Shown here: one piece after another, positions 1-8,130 of the stretch
Layout: the number at the start of each line of letters is the position of its first letter
Position numbering within the stretch: position 1 is the first letter of the stretch
NCBI RefSeq assembly: GCF_964063325.1
Contig: NZ_OZ061315.1
Coordinates: forward strand, 4,154,001-4,218,000
Direction of reading: 5' to 3'
Length of the DNA: 64,000 nucleotides
Source: Hafnia alvei
GTDB lineage: Bacteria > Pseudomonadota > Gammaproteobacteria > Enterobacterales > Enterobacteriaceae
Notes under the pieces: model-generated
The model's database searches: none
Told to the model about the DNA's origin: nothing
What the model saw: only the letters and a program-made list of their open reading frames with translations
Made by a program: the position numbers and the translations under genes

Positions 1-89
1 GCGCACTCGCTGGCGGTTTCAGCCTGAACGCCACGCGCCAATAGCACCCGTTCAAACTCCTGTTTTAACTGGTCAAAACTCACTCGCAT
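1..89 (-). CDS. dlgD: 2,3-diketo-L-gulonate reductase, N-terminal fragment (cut by window edge)
   Basis: Only the first 29 codons or so lie in the window. The translation starts MRVSFDQLKQEFERVLLARG and closely resembles the start of E. coli DlgD (YiaK), the NADH-dependent reductase of 2,3-diketo-L-gulonate in the yia pathway (malate/lactate dehydrogenase-2 family, cytoplasmic). A GAGGAG ribosome site lies just upstream of the ATG at 89. The divergent neighbour is the repressor of this pathway, as in E. coli, which supports the call. The rest of the enzyme and the operon are outside the window. Confidence 0.85.
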   Translation of the reverse strand, partial: MRVSFDQLKQEFERVLLARGVQAETASEC

Positions 90-387
90 AGCGCTCTCCT
101 CGTGATTCAAACAATCTATTTGTTGGTTTTTAAATCTTTAAATTTCACTATGTGAAATCAGATTCCAAAAAATAATACCGCTCAAATTTTAACAAGTCAA
201 AGCACTGTCGTTTTTTAAAAACCATATAAATCAATTAGTTGTTTTTTATCATTCAAGAACGTGACGTAAAACACACTTCGGGTAGGGGGAAAATTGGAAG
301 GGAAATAATGCAAAGGAATAACAAAAAATGGCGATAAATTGAGTTAACATCACTGCAGTGTGATTTGACTGGAAAGATTAAAGGCGA

Positions 388-1209
388 ATGAAAACAAAAG
401 AGAAAGCAACCGAGATCGAGCCAAGCAAAGAAAAACCGGCTGGAAGCCAAAGCCTTTTTCGCGGGCTGCAGCTGATAGAGATCCTGAGCAACTATCCCAA
501 CGGATGTCCGTTGGCGCACCTTTCTGAGCTAGCGCAATTAAATAAAAGCACCGTGCACCGCCTATTACAGGGTTTGCAATCCTGCGGCTATGTCACTCCG
601 GCACCGGCGGCAGGCAGCTATCGTTTAACCACTAAGTTTATTGCCGTTGGGCAAAAAGCATTATCTTCGTTGAACATCATCCATGTGGCAGCCCCTCACT
701 TAGAAGCGCTGAATATTGCCACCGGAGAAACCATTAACTTCTCCAGCCGCGAAGACGATCACGCCATCTTGATTTATAAATTAGAACCAACGACCGGCAT
801 GCTGCGAACGCGAGCCTACATCGGCCAGCACATGCCTCTGTACTGTTCGGCGATGGGGAAAATCTACATGGCCTATGGTCATCACGACTATGTAGAGTCT
901 TATTGGAAGAGCCACCAAGATGAGATCCAGCCGCTTACGCGCAATACCATCATTCAGCTAGATCAGATGTACCAAGAGTTAGAGCAGATCCGCCAGCAGG
1001 GAATGGCAATGGACCGAGAGGAAAATGAGCTGGGCGTATCCTGTATTGCGGTGCCGGTCTTTGATATTCATCACCGCGTGAGTTATTCGGTCTCCATCTC
1101 CCTTTCAACCGCCAAACTGGGCATGATTGGTGAGCAGAATCTGTTAAAACCACTCAAAGAGACCGCAGCGGCGATATCGCGCGAGCTGGGTCTCAATACC
1201 TACGAATAA
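388..1209 (+). CDS. yiaJ: IclR-family repressor of the yia (diketogulonate) operon, YiaJ/PlaR
   Basis: 273 residues, the normal IclR length. An N-terminal winged helix (about residues 22-85, with the HTH around LSELAQLNKSTVHRLL) is followed by the IclR effector domain (about 100-270). Long stretches, including the helix-turn-helix and the segment around NIATGETINFSSREDDHAI, are near-identical to my recollection of E. coli YiaJ. Its expected job is to repress the divergent dlgD operon until a pathway sugar acid is present. Its own start is taken at 388, behind GAAAGATTAAAGG. The 298-bp divergent gap (90-387) is AT-rich and must hold both promoters; I could not pick out the operator with confidence. 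Confidence 0.93.
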   Translation: MKTKEKATEIEPSKEKPAGSQSLFRGLQLIEILSNYPNGCPLAHLSELAQLNKSTVHRLLQGLQSCGYVTPAPAAGSYRLTTKFIAVGQKALSSLNIIHVAAPHLEALNIATGETINFSSREDDHAILIYKLEPTTGMLRTRAYIGQHMPLYCSAMGKIYMAYGHHDYVESYWKSHQDEIQPLTRNTIIQLDQMYQELEQIRQQGMAMDREENELGVSCIAVPVFDIHHRVSYSVSISLSTAKLGMIGEQNLLKPLKETAAAISRELGLNTYE

Positions 1210-1235
1210 ACCGCTATTTTGCCTACCGTTGCCGC

Positions 1236-1856
1236 CTAGGCGGTAACGCCTTCACTGGCCACCCGCGTCATTAATTCATCAAACATCTGCATAACGTTCA
1301 ATAACTGCTGGCGCTGATCGTGATGCAGCTTTTGATAACGGCGCTCTACCGGCACCTGACTGATTACCTCTGACGCCGCGTAGTGCTCAATTTCGAGCCA
1401 CCACTGGCCTTGTTCCACACGCAGATTAAGATGGCGAAAATGCAAATCATCCAGAGCAGCAAAAATATGCGGATAACAATTCAACACCGCTAACAAACGT
1501 TGGCTATCGTCGTTTTTATCTTTGCAGCGGAACCGCACGCCGCCGCGCCCTAAAATATTGCCATTACGCGCCCTTAACCTGACGGGCTGCTGCAATCCGG
1601 TCGTTCCCTGAAGATGGAAATGGCTACACACCACAAATGAGCGAAATAACGCCGTCGCCTTTTCACGTACTTCGATCGTTAATCCCTGTGGCAAAGTGAC
1701 CGTTAAACTACACGGCGATGTGCGCTCGCAGGCATAAGGACGAAAATCACGCGCCACCAGATTTAACATCTGCCCAGGTCGATACCCCACAGGTTCACGC
1801 GACGTCATCAACCAATGCCACGCCCGACTTAGTAAAGGAACTGCGCTGTTCACCAC
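1236..1856 (-). CDS. Conserved hypothetical protein, paralogue of the 5963-6601 gene (possibly DUF3156)
   Basis: 206 residues, soluble, with no signal peptide or membrane segment. It shares blocks with the protein at 5963-6601 over its whole length: REPVGYRPG, the cysteine/histidine block CSHFHLQGTTGLQQP, NDDSQRL, AVLNCYP, QLLNVMQMF and a similar C-terminus. I recall a family of this shape as DUF3156, but that is a guess. The function is unknown. The stop codon sits in an imperfect palindrome at 1226-1250 shared with the end of yiaJ. The two paralogues bracket the restriction-modification unit, as if a tandem duplication had been split by an insertion. Confidence 0.72.
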   Translation of the reverse strand: MVNSAVPLLSRAWHWLMTSREPVGYRPGQMLNLVARDFRPYACERTSPCSLTVTLPQGLTIEVREKATALFRSFVVCSHFHLQGTTGLQQPVRLRARNGNILGRGGVRFRCKDKNDDSQRLLAVLNCYPHIFAALDDLHFRHLNLRVEQGQWWLEIEHYAASEVISQVPVERRYQKLHHDQRQQLLNVMQMFDELMTRVASEGVTA

Positions 1857-2102
1857 TCACTCTCCATCGACAAGATTCATATTGTTGCGTTAGCCAAGCG
1901 CGGCCAACAGGCGGCGTAATATACACAATCCGCAGACTGATGCAAAAGCACTCATAGGGATGAGGTTTAGAGAGTTGGGGGAGAGGTATTTTGATGTGAG
2001 ATTACTATTTATTTACATGTTTGCAACTTAATTATAAATCAGTACAACGCGGTTATTTAAATACTAGATGAAAAGAGGGCTGAAACATCAGCCCTATAAA
2101 AT
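1857..2102. other. Intergenic left edge of the restriction-modification insert
   Basis: No convincing gene. Base composition changes here from mixed to clearly AT-rich, which continues to about 5230. It probably contains the insertion boundary and the promoter of the 1236-1856 gene; no flanking repeat or attachment site was recognised. Confidence 0.4.
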
Positions 2103-3680
2103 CTACAATTTCTTTATTAGGTTACATATAACTTCACCTAATGCACGTCCAAGTAAAGGAGGGACGGCGTTACCAACCTGAGTATATTGTGGTACTTCAA
2201 ACTTTCGCATTTGCCCGCCGGTTGTTACCTTTGATCTGAAAACAAAAGAGTCAGGGAAAGATTGGATTCTTGCCATCTCCCTCACTGTTAGTGTTCTGAG
2301 CTCATCATGATGATAGTGGCAAGCATCGTCTGGAATAGAAAGCGCTGCTGGGGCTGGCTGAGAAGCTACAAGTGCTTTTTGCGTTTGTTTTCTCGTTGAA
2401 TGCTCATTCAGATACTTTATTAGCTCGAATTTATCTGAGAATTTTTTATATTCCCCAACCCCAACTAAATAATCATAAGCTATCAGTTCTTCATAAGCAG
2501 AATCACTTAGCTCATTGCTTTTACCTGAAATAACCTTCTTAGCTTCCTTCCTACTATCATTAGTAACGGAAGATAATATTTGATATATGCGAAACCGCCG
2601 TTGAACGAGCTCACCATTTTTTCTTAGCTCATGATTCAAAATTGTTTTTGGTTCTATATCCATACCAAAAATTCTATTTATATTATTAACATAGCTAGAT
2701 GTACTGGTCTCTGGTTCAGCCCTTAGATCATCAATTGCATCTTTGACTGTGTAAAAATTAGACTTCTTTTTCAAAAGTGGTGATAAAAACGAGCTTTCAA
2801 AAAAGCTGATATCTTTTTTATTTACAACATCTAAGAAAGAAAGAGACCCATACTCAGGGTTTTCTCCTGCTGAAATTCGATCAAAAAATACCTTTGAGCG
2901 TTCCAAAATTGAAACTTCAACAGCTGTAGAACTGCGAATTATAGGCTCATAAAGATCCGCACGGATCCCAATAAGAATGAATCGAGGTCGATTCTGAGCA
3001 ACACCTGCAAACCGTGCATTAATATGGAGGCAAACAGGAATATACCCCACTTCAGAAAATGCCTTAGCGACTTCAAACCAAGCATAAAAGCTAGCGCCAT
3101 TATGATTGAATGCCCTTAAAATTCCTGTAACGTTTTCTAAAAGAGCAAACTTAGGCTTTATCATACCGACAAATTTAGCGAACTCCCATGGTAGAATATT
3201 CCTGTCATTAGATAGCTGTCGCAAACCAGCCATACTAAAACTTTGACATGGTGGCCCTCCAGAAACGAGGTCTACCTCACCTTCAGGCATGAACCCTGTT
3301 TTTAGCTGGCTTAATATGTTCTCATTTTTTTCAAGCCATTTATTAAGTTCAACAATGCTGCCGACAACAAGATTGCCTTTTAAATCTGAGCCTTGCGAGA
3401 TATCGCAAAAACCTTTTCCCAGCTCTGGATAAGTCCGAGGGTCTTCTCTTAATCGAGAAGGCATGGAGGCATAATCATATGAGCTACTCAACCATACGGC
3501 TTTATTTTTTGTCTTATCGTCGTTCACTGTATTTTTGGCTAAATTTTGTCCGAAAAAGTTATAGGCAAAAGTCTCTGCCGCCATAGGCGACAATTCATTT
3601 GCCATAACTAATTCAAAACCAACGGAGTCTAGACCCAGAGATAGGCCACCGCAGCCAGCAAACAACTCAATATGATTCAC
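2103..3680 (-). CDS. Type II DNA (cytosine-5) methyltransferase
   Basis: 525 residues with the ordered motifs of C5 methyltransferases: motif I ELFAGCGGLSLGL at the N-terminus (S-adenosylmethionine binding), motif IV GGPPCQSFS at about 143 (catalytic Cys), motif VI ENV at about 188, motif VIII QNRPRFILIGIR at about 230, and motifs IX/X (REMARIQSFPDSF and QVGNAVPPLLGRALGEVI) at the C-terminus. The long stretch between VIII and IX (about 245-465) is the target-recognition region. It is AT-rich and divergent from the endonuclease gene at 4085, with a 404-bp gap. The modified sequence cannot be read from the protein, although the partner suggests a CC-GG-type site. No Vsr gene is present beside it. 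Confidence 0.95.
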   Translation of the reverse strand: MNHIELFAGCGGLSLGLDSVGFELVMANELSPMAAETFAYNFFGQNLAKNTVNDDKTKNKAVWLSSSYDYASMPSRLREDPRTYPELGKGFCDISQGSDLKGNLVVGSIVELNKWLEKNENILSQLKTGFMPEGEVDLVSGGPPCQSFSMAGLRQLSNDRNILPWEFAKFVGMIKPKFALLENVTGILRAFNHNGASFYAWFEVAKAFSEVGYIPVCLHINARFAGVAQNRPRFILIGIRADLYEPIIRSSTAVEVSILERSKVFFDRISAGENPEYGSLSFLDVVNKKDISFFESSFLSPLLKKKSNFYTVKDAIDDLRAEPETSTSSYVNNINRIFGMDIEPKTILNHELRKNGELVQRRFRIYQILSSVTNDSRKEAKKVISGKSNELSDSAYEELIAYDYLVGVGEYKKFSDKFELIKYLNEHSTRKQTQKALVASQPAPAALSIPDDACHYHHDELRTLTVREMARIQSFPDSFVFRSKVTTGGQMRKFEVPQYTQVGNAVPPLLGRALGEVICNLIKKL

Positions 3681-4084
3681 TTAAGATACCCTTGATGAAA
3701 TGCACTGCGGGGGATTCTAGAAGAGTTCAAGCCAAATGTCCAGGAGAAAAGTGCTGTATGTATAAACATATTAAAATTTTGCGGCGAGGATTCCATTTTT
3801 GTCGAAGCTCACATATTAGGCATACCAAGTTGATAGTGATAGTTTGCTATGACACCATTAAATATTCTAATGCGTTTATTTTTCATATAAATTCATCAGA
3901 TGCTATTTTTGTATAATTTAATAAAACCCCACTCATTAGACATCACTGTCCACTGGGATCTTAAAATTCACAAAGATATGCAATTAGGGCTCTCACCTGA
4001 AATGGTGATGTTTACGACTTTATATGGAGCGATATAAAGCCTAGAGAGCAGTATATATTTCAAGCAAAAGCATACTAAAAATAT
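3681..4084. other. Divergent control region of the restriction-modification unit
   Basis: 404 bp, strongly AT-rich, between the divergent methyltransferase and endonuclease genes; it must contain both promoters. I saw no helix-turn-helix controller (C) gene. A 74-codon frame at 3692-3916 has no family signature and looks accidental. Confidence 0.45.
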
Positions 4085-5230
4085 ATGACAGACTTAGTCG
4101 AAATCAATAAAAGGTCCCTTACTAAACGAGGTTTAGACTTTGCTATTCTCGTGCCCACGCGAACAGGTCTAACAAAATCCATTCTTGATGCTACGCAAAC
4201 TATTCGAAACCTCTTCGAATCCAAAAATTTCCACGCTTATGCACTCCAAAAACAGGGACTCGCAAATCGTATTATAGAACAGGCATTTTTCATAACTTCA
4301 CAGAATATAGATCAAACCACCGTAAGCCTTTATAGGCCCGAAACTAAAAAAGGTGATCCTCGCTTGTGGTTTAGAAGATTGAAGGATTTTGCAGCGCCTG
4401 AGCAACAAATTGCACTCACCGTTGTCGATAATAAACTCTGGTTACTAAACTTATCACATGATTCTTTCGAAACGACCCATCGAATTCGTGACTTCCTAGA
4501 CAGGGCGCAGGACTGTGAAGAGAAAGTTGCAAAAGAGCTTTTAGCTAAACTTAAAGCCATAGCAGCACAAGGCCCTATCAAAGCAATTAAGAGGGGAGAT
4601 ACCGCCATCGGCATGACCATCGAGCATGCATTAGGGATCCCAGCTAACTCAAGTAAAGAGCCAGACTACAAAGGCATTGAGCTTAAATCAGCAAGAGGGG
4701 CTGGCGCGACCCGATCAACTCTTTTTGCTCAAGTAGCTGATTGGGCACAAAGCCCGAAAAAAAGTAGTGAAGAAATCTTAAATGCACACGGCTATGTAAG
4801 AGACGATAATTTTAAGCTTTACTGCACAATATCAGCACTAAAAAGTAACTCTCAAGGACTTAAATTTGAGATTAGAGATGAGGAACTTCTTGTGGAAGTT
4901 AGCGACTCTAATGGCGACGTTGCGGTCTGGCCAATTAACACTCTCAAGAACCGATTACTAGAAAAACATAGAGAAACCTTCTGGATTAAAGCCAATGCAA
5001 TTCGAAAAGGTGAGGATGAATACTACGAGTTAATATCTGTTATTCACACAAAATCTCCTTTAGTGAACCAACTTATCCCACTACTCAAAGCTGGTGCGAT
5101 CACAATGGATCATTTAATCAAAAGATCAGGTTGTACAGGGAGAGTCTCTGAAAAAGGGCCTCTGTTTAAAATCAAACCGCAAGACCTACCACTTCTGTTC
5201 CCAGAACCCAAAGAATATAGATTGAGCTAA
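4085..5230 (+). CDS. Type II restriction endonuclease, MvaI/BcnI family
   Basis: 381 residues. The C-terminal two thirds (from about residue 165) follow the MvaI/BcnI fold: RGDTAIGMTIEHALGI, then DYKGIELKSARG, which carries the catalytic D-x(n)-E-x-K, parallel to GIGKTFEDLL and the D-x-x-IEIKTHE segment of MvaI. Known family members cut CCWGG or CCSGG as monomers, nicking each strand in turn. The first 160 residues or so are an extension not found in MvaI itself and have no family I can name; they might tune specificity. The start at 4085 is the first ATG of the open frame. It is paired with the divergent methyltransferase. The exact site is unknown. Confidence 0.87.
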   Translation: MTDLVEINKRSLTKRGLDFAILVPTRTGLTKSILDATQTIRNLFESKNFHAYALQKQGLANRIIEQAFFITSQNIDQTTVSLYRPETKKGDPRLWFRRLKDFAAPEQQIALTVVDNKLWLLNLSHDSFETTHRIRDFLDRAQDCEEKVAKELLAKLKAIAAQGPIKAIKRGDTAIGMTIEHALGIPANSSKEPDYKGIELKSARGAGATRSTLFAQVADWAQSPKKSSEEILNAHGYVRDDNFKLYCTISALKSNSQGLKFEIRDEELLVEVSDSNGDVAVWPINTLKNRLLEKHRETFWIKANAIRKGEDEYYELISVIHTKSPLVNQLIPLLKAGAITMDHLIKRSGCTGRVSEKGPLFKIKPQDLPLLFPEPKEYRLS

Positions 5231-5239
5231 CATTCAACT

Positions 5240-5272
5240 AATAGCCCTCTAAATTAACTTGGGGGCTATTTT
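5240..5272 (+). terminator. Intrinsic terminator after the endonuclease gene
   Basis: Inverted repeat AATAGCCC (5240-5247) / GGGCTATT (5263-5270) followed by TT, 10 bp after the endonuclease stop codon. Confidence 0.65.
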
Positions 5273-5311
5273 GCGTGGTTGATTCCAATTCCCACAGCAA
5301 CTCCACTGTAA

Positions 5312-5451
5312 ATGCATCCACCCTATTCCCATTTTTTTTGTTCGTTATATAGTCATTTCGCCGCGACACAATCGCGACCGGAATTGGCGTTCCGAACCTA
5401 TCATAAAACCCAACAGCTTTTGGTTGGCAAAGTCTGCTCATACCTGAATAA
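5312..5451 (+). pseudogene. Degenerate P4-type ash open reading frame
   Basis: The frame beginning at 5312 contains YSHFAAT, matching YSHLAAAKS in the intact copy at 48641. The matching continuation ATGIGVPNLS (compare VVGIGTLKTFS) is in another frame and soon meets a stop. The block therefore looks like an Ash-family frame broken by at least one indel and a stop, ending near 5451. Ash frames occur in the immunity region of P4-like satellites. The whole block sits just upstream of a small intact gene, exactly as in the second copy at 48.6 kb. Confidence 0.55.
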
Positions 5452-5583
5452 TGGTGGTCCAGACGGGGGCTTCTCACGAAGCACCGAGTTTTATGGTAAT
5501 CGGTACGCCAACCCCGTCTGGGCTACCCCCAGCATGCTTGGCGTCTGCTGGGGAGCAATGCTAACTACCATAAGGCTAAAACG
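5452..5583 (+). promoter_or_regulatory. Structured P4-like leader RNA region
   Basis: Dense nested inverted repeats precede the gene at 5584. TTATGGTA (5491-5498) pairs with TACCATAA (5566-5573), and inside it CCCCAGCA (5527-5534) pairs with TGCTGGGG (5546-5553). The sequence between resembles leader DNA beside ash genes in P4-like satellites, where the small CI RNA acts by controlling transcription termination. The role here is inferred only. Confidence 0.5.
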
Positions 5584-5874
5584 ATGACCAACTACACCTC
5601 CACCCCAGCCAGCTCTATCACCATCTTCCGTGAACTTGTCTCCGAACTTGATAGCCAGCAGTTAAGTGATATTCAACACATTGATTTATCCGCAGTCGCA
5701 GAGGAAACCATCGAAGGGTTATGTCACGGGTTGATGTTTATCAGCGAGGCTTTTGCCAGCGATAACACATTTCCAAATGAAAGCCTTAAGCAGGTCGGTG
5801 CATTTCTTAGCGCCGCAGCGCATCTGATCCCTGCATTGACCGTGCTTGGTGAATATCCACCAAGCGCGTACTGA
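5584..5874 (+). CDS. Small conserved hypothetical protein, ash-leader-associated (copy 1)
   Basis: 96 residues, acidic, soluble. It is clearly paralogous to the gene at 48948-49271: both have SSITIFRELVSEL or a close match near the start, EGLCHGLMFISEA/EGLCHGLLHLSES in the centre, a P-x-ESL-x-Q-x-GA motif and A-AH-IPA at the end. No known family is recognised. It follows a P4-like structured leader in both places, so the leader plus small gene seems to be the unit that moves or is kept. A hairpin (5899-5928) follows the stop codon. Small regulator or phage-interference protein are both possible; no catalytic motif is visible. Confidence 0.7.
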   Translation: MTNYTSTPASSITIFRELVSELDSQQLSDIQHIDLSAVAEETIEGLCHGLMFISEAFASDNTFPNESLKQVGAFLSAAAHLIPALTVLGEYPPSAY

Positions 5875-5898
5875 GTCCTGAGTCGCTATAAACAACAA

Positions 5899-5928
5899 CC
5901 CCAACATCAAACTCATTCAATGTTGGGG
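5899..5928. terminator. Hairpin between convergent genes, probable terminator
   Basis: A perfect 9-bp inverted repeat, CCCCAACAT (5899-5907) / ATGTTGGGG (5920-5928), lies between the convergent genes ending at 5874 and 5963. The T-run is weak. Confidence 0.55.
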
Positions 5929-5962
5929 TCGTAGATAAGACTTAGATTTAGATAAAGGGGAG

Positions 5963-6601
5963 TTAAGCCGCCACACCTTGCACCGTCACGCGATCCATCA
6001 GTTTTTGGAACATCTGCATCACGTCCAACATCAGATGACGCTGCGCGTAAGGTAAACGTTGATAGCCGCTGCATATCGGACGCGGGCCCACCAATTCGGT
6101 TGCGGCAAACAGCTCAATTTCAAGCTGCCACTGCCCTGCTTCAGAACGCAGATTCAAGCGGCGGAAATTAAGGCAATCCAACGCATCGGTAATTTCAGGA
6201 TAGCAGTCCAGCACGGCCATCAAACGGCGGCTATCGTCATTGCTGGTTTTGGCACTAAAGCGGGTATCCCCACGGCCAAGAATATCGGTATTTTTGCCAT
6301 GAATGTGGATCGGTTGCTGCAAGCCCGTCTCACCGCGCAGATGGAAATGACAGGTCACGCTATAGCTTCTGAAGCTGGTCACAACACGTTCTTCCACTTC
6401 CACTTCCAACCCTTGCGGACACACAACGTGGAGCACGCGATCGGACAGGCGTTTGCATTCAAATGGCTGTAGGTTTTTTTCAACCAGATGCAACACTCTT
6501 CCTGGCTGATAACCGATAGGTTCACGCTGGCCGCTCAACCAACGCCATAAATTATTCACGACTTGAACTTCACTGTTCATATCATTATCTCCCGTGCTCA
6601 C
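5963..6601 (-). CDS. Conserved hypothetical protein, paralogue of the 1236-1856 gene (possibly DUF3156)
   Basis: 212 residues, or 205 if the internal methionine of MNSEVQ is the true start. It aligns end to end with the 1236-1856 product: REPIGYQPGRVLHLV, CHFHLRGETGLQQPIH, NILGRG/DILGRG, NDDSRRLMAVLDCYP, LNLRSEAGQWQLEIE and LMLDVMQMFQKLMDRV. The cysteine/histidine motif CHFHL is conserved in both. The family is not certain and the function is unknown. Together with its paralogue it frames the restriction-modification and ash-like DNA. Composition is ordinary for the genome, unlike the AT-rich insert to its left. Confidence 0.72.
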   Translation of the reverse strand: MSTGDNDMNSEVQVVNNLWRWLSGQREPIGYQPGRVLHLVEKNLQPFECKRLSDRVLHVVCPQGLEVEVEERVVTSFRSYSVTCHFHLRGETGLQQPIHIHGKNTDILGRGDTRFSAKTSNDDSRRLMAVLDCYPEITDALDCLNFRRLNLRSEAGQWQLEIELFAATELVGPRPICSGYQRLPYAQRHLMLDVMQMFQKLMDRVTVQGVAA

Positions 6602-7061
6602 AAAAATGAATCAAAACCAAACTTTGGCTGCTGTTGTTACGTTTTTATCCTGCTGTTAGGCCATTCGCTACAGCGCTATTAAGTTTGGATAAATCGTCAT
6701 TGGCGTACTCTACCTCTCTCGAACTTCTCTCTTCTTTACTCTGATTTTAGAGTGAGTGAGCCCACATAAATTTCGCATATAAATGCAATTGATTTATGTT
6801 TGAGTGAATAACTGAGTGAGTAATTACGACCCTGTTATTCATAAATGCCAGCTTGCCGCGACAAATACAACAGAGATAATCATCTTTAATAGTGAGGTTA
6901 TTGTCAGAAGTAATAGTAATAATTTCAGTGACTAATATAGTTAGGCAGAAATAAAGCTATTTTATTCATTTTTATATCGGCTATTTTTGCTGATAAAATC
7001 ACGCTATCGGTACACGGCTAAAACGAAATAAATCGCTACGCGAACAATAGGATACTTACCC
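6602..7061. other. AT-rich intergenic region upstream of the LysR gene
   Basis: 460 bp without a convincing gene. It contains several GAGTGAG/GAGTGAA repeats around 6750-6825 and AT-rich promoter-like DNA. It must hold the promoters of the divergent genes at 6601 and 7062. No specific operator was recognised. Confidence 0.35.
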
Positions 7062-7973
7062 ATGGATACCGGCTGGTTAGAAGACTTTTTAGCATTGGCT
7101 GAATTGCGTAATTTTTCGCGAGCAGCTCAGTTACGCAACATCACTCAGCCCGCTTTTGGTCGCCATATACGCGCATTGGAAGAAAGTATCGGTCAGAAAT
7201 TAGTCGACAGAAGTTCATCACCGGTGACGCTCACGCCTGCCGGATATCAGTTTCGTTTAATTGCTCACAGCATGGTGAATCAGCTTAAAGAAGGTATCCA
7301 GAAGATAAATGGCTTACCGTCCGAGATGATTAATCCCGTTCGTTTTAGCGCCCCGCATTCTCTTTCATCTCCTTTTTTGCTCGATTTAATTGACCGCATC
7401 GACCCCGCAACGCCATTTTCCGTTGATATCCTGCGTGTAGATTTTGCCGTTGAATCGTTAATTGAAGGCGCCAGCGATTTTCTTTTAGCCTTTGATACCC
7501 ACGCTTTACTTCAGCCCCCTTTCACTAATTTGCTGCTGGGGAAAGGTAATCTTCTGCTGGTCAGCGCAGCCGATAAGCAAGGCCAGCCATTATTTACCCC
7601 CGACGAAAACCACCAGCAGCCGGTGCCCTATTTACGTTATTCGCCAGACTCTTACAGCGCGAGAATGGTGGAGCGGCTCATGCCGCAGCAGCCTTTTGCC
7701 TGTCAGCCGGTGTTTGAATCTTCGCTGTGTGATTTGCATCGGCAAATGGCCTTACGCGCTAAGGGATTGGCTTGGTTACCGGATTGTCAGATTGAAAACG
7801 AACTGGCAGAGGGGAAGCTGGTTGCCGTCAACCGCAGCCGCTGGCACATTCCCTATCAAATTCGCCTGTATCGCAACCAAGCGCAGCTTCACCAGCGCGC
7901 GGAAACATTCTGGCATTGCCTATCTCAGCAGATAGCGCAGGGCATCTCTTATTGGCCACCGGCGCAAAACTAA
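7062..7973 (+). CDS. LysR-family regulator, HypT (YjiE)-like
   Basis: 303 residues. The N-terminal winged helix (about 1-62) has WLEDFLALAELRNFSRAAQ and TQPAFGRHIRALEESIG, followed by a substrate-binding domain (about 90-295). The pattern is close to E. coli HypT/YjiE, the hypochlorite-responsive regulator: WLYDFLTLEKCRNFSQAA there, and SAPHSLS, LLNYSRNSY-like and GIAWLP-like segments here. The true start is at 7062, where no ATG with a better ribosome site exists downstream. It lies in the same direction as the deaminase-like and DcuC-like genes 160 bp downstream and might control them; that link is inference. A heptamer repeat separates it from them. Confidence 0.8.
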   Translation: MDTGWLEDFLALAELRNFSRAAQLRNITQPAFGRHIRALEESIGQKLVDRSSSPVTLTPAGYQFRLIAHSMVNQLKEGIQKINGLPSEMINPVRFSAPHSLSSPFLLDLIDRIDPATPFSVDILRVDFAVESLIEGASDFLLAFDTHALLQPPFTNLLLGKGNLLLVSAADKQGQPLFTPDENHQQPVPYLRYSPDSYSARMVERLMPQQPFACQPVFESSLCDLHRQMALRAKGLAWLPDCQIENELAEGKLVAVNRSRWHIPYQIRLYRNQAQLHQRAETFWHCLSQQIAQGISYWPPAQN

Positions 7974-7988
7974 ACGCCTCGCACTAAA

Positions 7989-8028
7989 CCATTCACCATT
8001 CACCATTCACCATTCACCATTCACCATT
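7989..8028. repeat. Heptanucleotide tandem repeat (CCATTCA)5 plus a partial copy
   Basis: Five exact copies of CCATTCA from 7989 to 8023 and a partial sixth (CCATT). It is located between the LysR stop codon and the start of the deaminase-like gene about 100 bp downstream, so a change in copy number would alter spacing rather than a reading frame. Confidence 0.9.
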
Positions 8029-8130
8029 AACATAGTGCCTAAACGTACCCGCCAATGCCGGAATAGCATTTCACCCCTCAGGCCGCTTTATTTATGATGG
8101 CGTTTTCTTTGTTATCAATGAGCGCCGTTA

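Noticed and set aside
1226..1250. Terminator at the yiaJ end
   Set aside because: The palindrome (CGTTGCCGCC/GGCGGTAACG) has a two-base centre and no T-run; the stem overlaps a stop codon, so it is noted but not called.
3692..3916. 74-codon frame as a restriction-modification controller gene
   Set aside because: It has no helix-turn-helix pattern, low coding quality and extreme AT content.
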